From the NCBI GenBank assembly GCA_029974985.1, contig JARKQC010000179.1:1-64000 (forward strand): DNA of 64,000 nt, in the 5' to 3' direction. Under the pieces are notes generated by a model. It ran no database searches and was not told where the DNA came from. It worked only from the letters and a program-made list of their open reading frames with translations. Shown one piece after another: positions 58,474-64,000 of the stretch (positions are counted from its first letter, which is position 1; every line of letters starts with the position of its first letter). Origin of the DNA: Bacteroidota bacterium. Lineage in GTDB: Bacteria > Bacteroidota > Ignavibacteria > Kapaibacteriales > UBA2268. Both the position numbers and the translations under genes were made by a program.

Positions 58474-58872
58474 ATGATAAGTGCAGTAACAGGTTTACCT
58501 GAATTAATGATTGATAGACAAAATGACGTGCATATTGATATTGAATCAAATGCAGGACGTTTAGGTAATACATCAAATAAAAACTCTAATAATCAAAAAA
58601 GCGTAGAAGAAAATCAACAACAAACAAAAGAAAAAAAATTCAATCAAGAATCTATTGATGAACTTAATAAAGAGTTAGGGAATTTCCTTCGTGGCAATAA
58701 ATTAAATGCTGAGTTTATGTTTGAAAAAGATGCTAATCAATTAGTTATGAAATTAATTGATAGCAGTACCAAAGAAGTAGTACGCCAAGTACCACCCGAA
58801 TTTATGCTGAAAATTGCTAAGATGATATCAAGTCAAATTGATGGTGGAGCTTTGGCTGATGCTAAAGTATGA
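58474..58872 (+). CDS. flaG: FlaG-family flagellar protein
   Basis: The ATG at 58474 has GTGAGG upstream and is preferred over the GTG at 58462. 132 aa. A disordered Asn/Gln/Lys linker (about 25-60) is followed by the FlaG core (LNAEFMFEKDANQLVMKLID, TKEVVRQVPPEFMLKIAKMI). FlaG proteins affect filament length in other bacteria. It overlaps the next gene by 14 bases. Confidence 0.87.
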   Translation: MISAVTGLPELMIDRQNDVHIDIESNAGRLGNTSNKNSNNQKSVEENQQQTKEKKFNQESIDELNKELGNFLRGNKLNAEFMFEKDANQLVMKLIDSSTKEVVRQVPPEFMLKIAKMISSQIDGGALADAKV

Positions 58873-59209
58873 TGAAGTATTATCATTATTAAATAGAACT
58901 AAAGAAATTACTTATAATATTAATGGTAGTTTAGTTGATTCTTTAAATGATAATTATGAAGATATTGTTGCACTATATTCATCAAGAAAAATCCATCTTG
59001 ATGTTTTACAAAATTTCTTTGATTCAAAATCAATAAAAAATTTTTCTCAAAGAGAAAATGAAATTATTAATGAGTTAGTAAAAGAAATAATTGAAATTGA
59101 TAACAAAAACCTTGATTTTATTGATAAAAAAGTACAAATTACAAAAAAAACTTTAAAAGAAATTCAGAAAAAAAAATCCGTATTACTTTATAGCAAGAGT
59201 TCATTATGA
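58859..59209 (+). CDS. Putative flagellar export chaperone (FliT/FlgN-like)
   Basis: Best start is the ATG at 58859: GGAG sits 9 bases upstream inside flaG, and longer starts at 58838/58841 would extend into that gene. 116 aa, all-helical with coiled-coil spacing and no signal peptide. The pattern (DEVLSLLNRTKEIT, a central region, then long charged helices) resembles FliT/FlgN chaperones and the position after fliD/flaG supports this, but similarity is weak. Its stop overlaps the next start (ATGA). Confidence 0.55.
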   Translation: MLKYDEVLSLLNRTKEITYNINGSLVDSLNDNYEDIVALYSSRKIHLDVLQNFFDSKSIKNFSQRENEIINELVKEIIEIDNKNLDFIDKKVQITKKTLKEIQKKKSVLLYSKSSL

Positions 59210-59454
59210 ATATAGATATAATTAATAATATCGAAAAAGCTTATGGCTTAAAAATTACAAAAAATTCTCGTAAATCTAATTCTATGAATGATTTAGAAAC
59301 AGAGGAAAAAACATCTAAATCTGATACTCTTGAAATTTCCGGTGATGTAAAAAAAATAAATCTTATTCAATCAAAATTAAAAAGTAATTATTACAACAAT
59401 AATGATGTTATCAAAGAGATAGCAAAACGTTTAATTGAATATCAAGAAATATAA
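59206..59454 (+). CDS. FlgM-like anti-sigma-28 factor (candidate)
   Basis: 82 aa. The N-terminal half is polar and probably disordered, as in FlgM. The C-terminal half has DTLEIS followed by a helix, then a Y-rich turn and IKEIAKRLIEYQ, paralleling the FlgM pattern of a VELS motif, a Tyr turn and a final IAxxLL helix. A two-residue insertion separates Tyr from the last helix. ATGA overlap with the previous gene and a terminator right after. If correct, the sigma-28 operon ends with its own inhibitor. Confidence 0.55.
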   Translation: MNIDIINNIEKAYGLKITKNSRKSNSMNDLETEEKTSKSDTLEISGDVKKINLIQSKLKSNYYNNNDVIKEIAKRLIEYQEI

Positions 59455-59485
59455 AAAATTAGTATTTTTGTAGTTATATTGAAAG

Positions 59486-59513
59486 ATTTCCATTATTAAA
59501 TGGAAATTTTTTT
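59486..59513 (+). terminator. Rho-independent terminator of the flagellar unit
   Basis: A perfect 9-bp stem (ATTTCCATT / AATGGAAAT) with an ATTA loop and seven T. It starts 31 bases after the FlgM-like gene. Confidence 0.88.
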
Positions 59514-59584
59514 GTTTATAATGAAATTTAATAATAAAAAAACGTCTAATAATATTTGTTGTTTCAAATTTAGATAGTGTATTT

Positions 59585-59593
59585 AAGGGAGGT
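59585..59593 (+). promoter_or_regulatory. Shine-Dalgarno deciding the ssb start
   Basis: AAGGGAGGT, 7 bases before the ATG at 59601. It lies inside the frame of the GTG-started longer ORF (59577), which is therefore unlikely. Confidence 0.8.
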
Positions 59594-59600
59594 ATTTTTT

Positions 59601-60116
59601 ATGTCGAGGACATTAAACAAAGTTATGTTGATTGGTAATGTTGGAAAAAGTCCAGAATTGAAACACACACCAAGTGGAATTCCCGTAGCTTCATTTAGAA
59701 TAGCTACTTCTGAGTCTTGGAAAGATAAAGATGGCTCAGTCCAAGAGCATACTGATTGGCATAATATAGTAGCGTGGCGTGGTTTGGCTGATGTTGTAAA
59801 TAAAATTGTTAAAAAAGGCACAAGAGTATATGTCGAGGGTAAACTAAGAACAAGAAAATATGATGATAAAAATAATATTAGAAAATTCTATGTAGAAATT
59901 CTTGCAGATAATATTCTTTTATTAGATAATAAAAAGCTGAATAATACTGAATCTAATGATGATTTCAAAACTTTTGATTTTTCTAATGAAGACTTAGATG
60001 ATGATTTTTATTCCGTTGGATTTGATAATCAATTTGATAAAACTCTATCCAAGTCAGATGATATTGATTTTGATAAATTTGATGATTCTTTTGATAAAGA
60101 TGAACTATTATACTAA
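59601..60116 (+). CDS. ssb: Single-stranded DNA-binding protein
   Basis: 171 aa. OB-fold domain (1-110) with LNKVMLIGNVGKSPELK, GIPVASFRIATSESWKDK, EHTDWHNIVAWRGLADVV and VYVEGKLRTRKY. The C-terminal tail is very acidic (Asp/Phe repeats), but the tip is KDELLY rather than the near-universal DDDIPF that recruits repair and replication proteins. It may be a secondary SSB, or partners may have adapted. Confidence 0.94.
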   Translation: MSRTLNKVMLIGNVGKSPELKHTPSGIPVASFRIATSESWKDKDGSVQEHTDWHNIVAWRGLADVVNKIVKKGTRVYVEGKLRTRKYDDKNNIRKFYVEILADNILLLDNKKLNNTESNDDFKTFDFSNEDLDDDFYSVGFDNQFDKTLSKSDDIDFDKFDDSFDKDELLY

Positions 60117-60149
60117 AAAATACAATTTTATATATTAATAATTTTAATA

Positions 60150-61097
60150 ATGGAAAATCAAAAAAATAAAGAAATAATAGTTGGGATAGTTTCATTTTTA
60201 GCAATTGCTTTATTATTCATTGGAATCATTCTCGGAAAAGGAATGAAAGTAAGCACTAATGATAAACTATTAAAAATTCGATTTCCAAATTCTGGCGGAA
60301 TACAAGTAAGTGAACCCGTTGTTGTAAATGGAGTTAAACGCGGTTCCGTTATCGGTGTTAAAAATGATAATAGCTCGGTATTAGTTACTATTGAATTAGA
60401 TAATTATAATGATATAAAAATTGATGCAAAAGCAAAAATTACTTTACTCGAAATTACTGGTGGAAAGAAAATTGAAATTTTCCCTGGCATTGAAAAAGAA
60501 AAGTTTTCTTTAAAAAATGAGATGATTGGTATTACTCCACCAGATATTGCTGAATTAGTATCATTAGTTGGCGAAGTCTCTGGCGATGCTATTACATTAG
60601 TTAGACGTCTCGATACTATTGCCGCCGCTGGAACAGAGCTTTTTGCTGATGGAAAATTTGTTCAAGATTTAAAATATTCTGCTAATAATGCTTCCGAATT
60701 AGCAACAAATGTAAATCTATTTTTTAATGATAATAAACTGAAATTAAATCAAACATTAAATAATTTAGATATTTTGACAAAAAATTTAAAAAATGCAATT
60801 GATAAACACGAACCAAGCGTTGGACGAATATTAAATGATGTCGAATTTGCGCTAAAAGATGCAAGAATTTTACTAACAAATGCTGATTCTACTATCGTAG
60901 ATGCAAATAAATTAGTTTCTAATCTTAATATGATAACAAACGAAATTAAAGATGGAAATGGTCTTGTAAATAAATTAATTTATGATAAAGATTTAAACCA
61001 AAAATTAGATAGCACTTTTATATATCTTAGTGATTTGATTTTTATGATTAAGAACTATGGAGTTAATGTAAACGTAAGATTAGGCTCAAGACCATAA
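60150..61097 (+). CDS. MlaD-family (MCE domain) lipid-transport protein
   Basis: 315 aa. One N-terminal membrane helix (about 10-30) precedes an MCE domain (about 38-118: IRFPNSGGIQVSEPVVVNGVKRGSVIGV, ITLLEITGGKKIEIFPG). Then comes a long helical region (about 125-315) that in relatives forms a periplasmic bridge. Binds lipids between inner and outer membranes as part of an ABC system. The usual mlaE and mlaF genes are not adjacent. It starts 33 bases after ssb. Confidence 0.87.
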   Translation: MENQKNKEIIVGIVSFLAIALLFIGIILGKGMKVSTNDKLLKIRFPNSGGIQVSEPVVVNGVKRGSVIGVKNDNSSVLVTIELDNYNDIKIDAKAKITLLEITGGKKIEIFPGIEKEKFSLKNEMIGITPPDIAELVSLVGEVSGDAITLVRRLDTIAAAGTELFADGKFVQDLKYSANNASELATNVNLFFNDNKLKLNQTLNNLDILTKNLKNAIDKHEPSVGRILNDVEFALKDARILLTNADSTIVDANKLVSNLNMITNEIKDGNGLVNKLIYDKDLNQKLDSTFIYLSDLIFMIKNYGVNVNVRLGSRP

Positions 61098-61124
61098 TAT
61101 TAAATTTACAAAAAGGAAAGAATA

Positions 61125-61787
61125 ATGTCGCTTAAACCAACTCCAGTAAATGATGAATTGTTTGAATATTTGAAAAATAATTTCTCTTCGGAGGATTTAT
61201 TCTTACAAAACTTATTAGTCGAAGCGAAAGAAAATGAGATTCCTAACATCTCAATTTCACCCGAGCAAGGGCTTTTTATGCAGTTTATAATTAAAACAAT
61301 TAATGCAAAAAATGTATTAGAAGTGGGTACTCTTGCTGGATATTCAGCTATTACTATGGCAAGAGCAATGCCGCAAAATTCCAAATTACTTACTATAGAA
61401 ACTGAATATAAACACGCAATTTTTGCAGAAAGAAAAATTCAAGAAGCGGGCTTATCTCATATTATTTCTATTCAAAATAGTGATGCAATAGAATTTTTAA
61501 AAGTATATCAAGATGATGAACCTTTGGATTTTATATTTGTTGATGCCGATAAACCAAATTATGCAAAATATCTCGATATACTTACACCAAAATTAAGAAT
61601 TGGTGGTATTTTTGCTGCAGATAATGCCTTTGCTTTTGGATTTGTTACTGCTTCTAAACCCGAAAAAAGAACTACTGATGTGAAATCTATCACTGGATTT
61701 AATAATTATTTTCGTAATCACGAGCAATATTCTGTATGTATGGTGCCAGTTGGAGATGGATTGATTATGGGAGTTAAAATTAAATAA
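61125..61787 (+). CDS. SAM-dependent O-methyltransferase (caffeoyl-CoA OMT-like)
   Basis: 220 aa class I methyltransferase. SAM-binding VLEVGTLAGYSAITMARAM (about 65-84), acidic IETEYKHA, DAIEFL and the metal-site segment FIFVDADKPNYAKYL (about 140). Substrate unknown; the family methylates catechols and similar compounds. It sits 27 bases after the MlaD gene and 6 before the vWA-OmpA gene. Confidence 0.9.
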   Translation: MSLKPTPVNDELFEYLKNNFSSEDLFLQNLLVEAKENEIPNISISPEQGLFMQFIIKTINAKNVLEVGTLAGYSAITMARAMPQNSKLLTIETEYKHAIFAERKIQEAGLSHIISIQNSDAIEFLKVYQDDEPLDFIFVDADKPNYAKYLDILTPKLRIGGIFAADNAFAFGFVTASKPEKRTTDVKSITGFNNYFRNHEQYSVCMVPVGDGLIMGVKIK

Positions 61788-61793
61788 AAATTT

Positions 61794-63242
61794 ATGAATT
61801 TAAATAGAAATATAAAATTTATTTTTATTATAGCAATACTTTTCTCATTGCTGATTAGTTCCTGTTCAACACCGCGAAAAACGGGATTTGCATTACAAAA
61901 AGAGATATGGGAAGAAGAGCAAAAACTAAAATATGGTGATAGTGAGCCACCCAAAGAAATTTATCTATCTGATACTAAACCAATTGATTCAGTTGATGTA
62001 AATCAGTTAATATTCGATATGTATAGATTAGAGCCACTCGATTATCCAAAAGAAATAAGGCTGTTTGCACGAGTTTACGATTCGCTTGGTAATTTTGTAA
62101 CAAATATGGCAGACCCATATAAAAAAGATAAATCAAAAAATTATTTTACATCCGTTCGCGAGGAACTTGGTAAAACTTATAATATTAGACAAGCCGCTGT
62201 TGATAAATTTAATGTCCGTGAATATGGAGCAGATGACTCAATAGCATACGATATTGTTTTTACTGTTGATTATAGTGGCTCAATGGAAGCGATTAAAAGT
62301 GCAATTTTCGAAGGAACAGAAATATTTGTAAAAATGAAATTTCCACAAGATAGAATAGCGTTGGGAACATTTAATAGAACCCTCGATATTAAAGTGCCAT
62401 TAAGTAAAGATACATCTGTAATATTAAACCAATACCGTGCAAATAGAAATCAAGGCTTCGGATTATTTTCGGGAGTTTATGATGCAATGTATGGAAGTAT
62501 GGAACTCTTAAAAGATTCACCAAAAGATAATCCAAAAGTTGTAGTTATTCTTACTGATGGCGATGATAACTATTCAAAAAAGAATATTGACTCGCTAATA
62601 AAAAGAGCAAATGCTATCGAGGCACATATTTTTTGCGTTGCATTCGGATACTCAAAAGATGAATCTTTGAAAACTATTGCTGAATATACTGGTGGAAAAT
62701 TTTATAAAGCACACACCAAGGAGCAATTAATAGCGATTTTTAAAGATATTTATATGAGTTTGAGACATTTTTATAAAATCTATTATGTTCCGCCAACATA
62801 TTGGGGGTATCATAAAGTATTTGCGGCAATTAGTGTTGATGGAAGAACAGATTCGCTCGTTGCCGAAGGATTTTATGACACTACGGGCTGGTTAGCATTG
62901 TCTGATACAGTTGTTAGGCCAATAAATTTCGATTTTGACAAAGCTATTATAAAACCCGAATCTTATCAAACTATTGATGAACTCGTTGATTTAATGATGA
63001 CTTGGCCTAATCTTAAATTTGATATTCAAGGGCATACAGATAATGTTGGCACAATCGAGTATAATCAAATTCTTTCAGAAAAACGTGCCGAAGCAGTTTT
63101 CGAAGCATTAGTTTCAAGAGGTATCGAAGAACGCAGACTTCGTTATAGAGGTTTCGGTATGTCTAAGCCAATAGCTCCTAACGATACAGAAGTAGGGCGA
63201 GCAAAAAATCGAAGAACAGAATTTATTATTATAGCTAAATAA
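61794..63242 (+). CDS. Lipoprotein combining a vWA domain and an OmpA peptidoglycan-binding domain
   Basis: 482 aa. Signal with lipobox (LFSLLISSC, lipid-Cys24). A vWA domain spans about 148-330 with the MIDAS motif DYSGS (about 157) and TDGDDNYSKK. The C-terminal OmpA domain (about 365-482) has INFDFDKAIIKPES and the glycan-binding GHTDNVGTIEYNQILSEKRA. It is presumably anchored in the outer membrane by lipid and tied to peptidoglycan by OmpA, presenting the vWA domain as a metal-dependent adhesion or assembly surface. Partner unknown. Confidence 0.88.
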   Translation: MNLNRNIKFIFIIAILFSLLISSCSTPRKTGFALQKEIWEEEQKLKYGDSEPPKEIYLSDTKPIDSVDVNQLIFDMYRLEPLDYPKEIRLFARVYDSLGNFVTNMADPYKKDKSKNYFTSVREELGKTYNIRQAAVDKFNVREYGADDSIAYDIVFTVDYSGSMEAIKSAIFEGTEIFVKMKFPQDRIALGTFNRTLDIKVPLSKDTSVILNQYRANRNQGFGLFSGVYDAMYGSMELLKDSPKDNPKVVVILTDGDDNYSKKNIDSLIKRANAIEAHIFCVAFGYSKDESLKTIAEYTGGKFYKAHTKEQLIAIFKDIYMSLRHFYKIYYVPPTYWGYHKVFAAISVDGRTDSLVAEGFYDTTGWLALSDTVVRPINFDFDKAIIKPESYQTIDELVDLMMTWPNLKFDIQGHTDNVGTIEYNQILSEKRAEAVFEALVSRGIEERRLRYRGFGMSKPIAPNDTEVGRAKNRRTEFIIIAK

Positions 63243-63248
63243 AAATTT

Positions 63249-64000
63249 ATGAAAAATTTATTATTTTTTATATGTATTATTTTATCCATTAATACTATTT
63301 ATACCTTTGCTATGGATTTTGATGAATCTTATTTTAACAAAAAATACTCTCAAATAGCCGAAAAAATTATAAATTATTCTAAACAAAACGAACAGCCATA
63401 TTCCAGACTTCAATATATGTGCGATGTATTTGGTCCGAGATTAAGCGGTTCGGAAAATTTAGAAAAAACTATAGAATGGCTAATTGATGAGATGAAAAAA
63501 GACGGATTTGAAAATGTTCGTGGCGAGGAAGTATTTGTTCCGCATTGGGTACGTAGAAACGAAAAATGTAATATGATATATCCTCGAAAAACTGATATTC
63601 CAATAGTTACATTAGGTGGTAGTATAGCAACTCCAAAAAATGGAATAAAAGCACAAGTAATTTCAGTTAAAAGTTTTGAGGAACTCGAAAAAAGAAAAGA
63701 TGAAGTTAAAGGAAAAATAGTTCTTTATAATTATGATTATCAAGGCTATGGAAAAGGTGTAAAATATCGTTTTTATGGAGCTGTTATTGCTGCTAAATAT
63801 GGTGCTGTAGCGTCATTAATAAGATCAGTAAGCCCTAAAATATCACAAAACTTACATACGGGAATGATGATATACGAAGATACAATTCCAAAAATTCCCC
63901 ACGCCGCAATTAGTCCAGAAGATGCGATGCTTTTAGAACGATTAATTTCTTATGGTAAAACTCCCGAATTGGAACTTTTTATTGATGTGGAAACATTGCC
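63249..64000 (+). CDS. M28-family metallopeptidase (carboxypeptidase Q-like), truncated by window
   Basis: Open from ATG 63249 to the window edge, about 250 residues. Signal peptide MKNLLFFICIILSINTIYTFA. The segment FGPRLSGSENLEKTIEWLIDEMKKDGFENVRGEEV and the following PA-like insert (VVLYNYD.. YGAVIAAKYGAVASLIRS) match secreted M28 aminopeptidase/carboxypeptidase Q proteins. The zinc ligands would lie beyond position 64000, so catalysis cannot be judged. It starts 6 bases after the vWA-OmpA gene. Confidence 0.82.
   Translation, partial: MKNLLFFICIILSINTIYTFAMDFDESYFNKKYSQIAEKIINYSKQNEQPYSRLQYMCDVFGPRLSGSENLEKTIEWLIDEMKKDGFENVRGEEVFVPHWVRRNEKCNMIYPRKTDIPIVTLGGSIATPKNGIKAQVISVKSFEELEKRKDEVKGKIVLYNYDYQGYGKGVKYRFYGAVIAAKYGAVASLIRSVSPKISQNLHTGMMIYEDTIPKIPHAAISPEDAMLLERLISYGKTPELELFIDVETL

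Overview
The window is AT-rich chromosomal DNA (roughly 30 % GC by eye) from a bacterium of the Bacteroidota/FCB group. Three things point there: promoters of the Bacteroidota type (TTTG, 19-21 nt, TAnnTTTG) in front of the stable RNAs and several genes; secreted proteins ending in type IX secretion (T9SS) sorting domains; and a b558-type sdhCAB operon. A flagellar filament operon with a sigma-28 promoter, and clear Shine-Dalgarno sites on some genes, are unusual for classical Bacteroidetes. Together they suggest an Ignavibacteria/Kapabacteria-like lineage. That placement is inference; no rRNA gene is present to settle it.

Layout. 1-2553: an S8 protease running off the left edge. 2829-6255: succinate dehydrogenase/fumarate reductase. 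6447-6725: tRNA-Arg and the SRP RNA, transcribed divergently. 6846-14182: a co-directional run of dapA, an RsbU-type phosphatase, aspS, a STAS anti-sigma antagonist, a flippase-like membrane protein, a SPOR protein and an ATP-cone/nuclease fusion. 14190-27036 (minus): two large T9SS-type secreted proteins enclosing pckA, a prenyl synthase, dprA and a SpoU methylase. 27222-31183 (minus): ADP-forming acyl-CoA synthetase, biotin carrier and carboxyltransferase. 31581-31669: tRNA-Ser. 31725-39747 (minus): SDR, TraB/GumN, YifB/ComM, a lipoprotein, a long coiled coil and pheT. 39939-40757: mazG. 40764-47474 (minus): two tandem paralogous single-chain restriction-modification enzymes. 47612-50390: a di-heme cytochrome c, a crotonase, a VapBC-like pair and a lipoprotein. 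50583-55451: PBP1A, FAH hydrolase and two lipoproteins. 55461-59513: a sigma-28-driven unit of flagellin, fliS, fliD, flaG, a chaperone-like gene, a FlgM-like gene and a terminator. 59601-64000: ssb, MlaD-like, O-methyltransferase, vWA-OmpA lipoprotein and an M28 peptidase cut by the right edge.

How the genes fit together. PckA, Sdh/Frd and the carboxyltransferase/biotin/ADP-forming ligase set could form part of a C4-dicarboxylate/propionate route that conserves energy. The phosphatase and STAS protein look like two parts of one partner-switching circuit. The flagellar unit holds filament, secretion chaperone, cap and a putative anti-sigma-28 under one sigma-28 promoter, and its leader carries CsrA-like GGA motifs. 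The most notable accessory locus is the tandem restriction-modification pair: it shares near-identical DNA at its 3' ends but has dissimilar specificity regions. No CRISPR array, insertion sequence, rRNA operon or prophage was seen.
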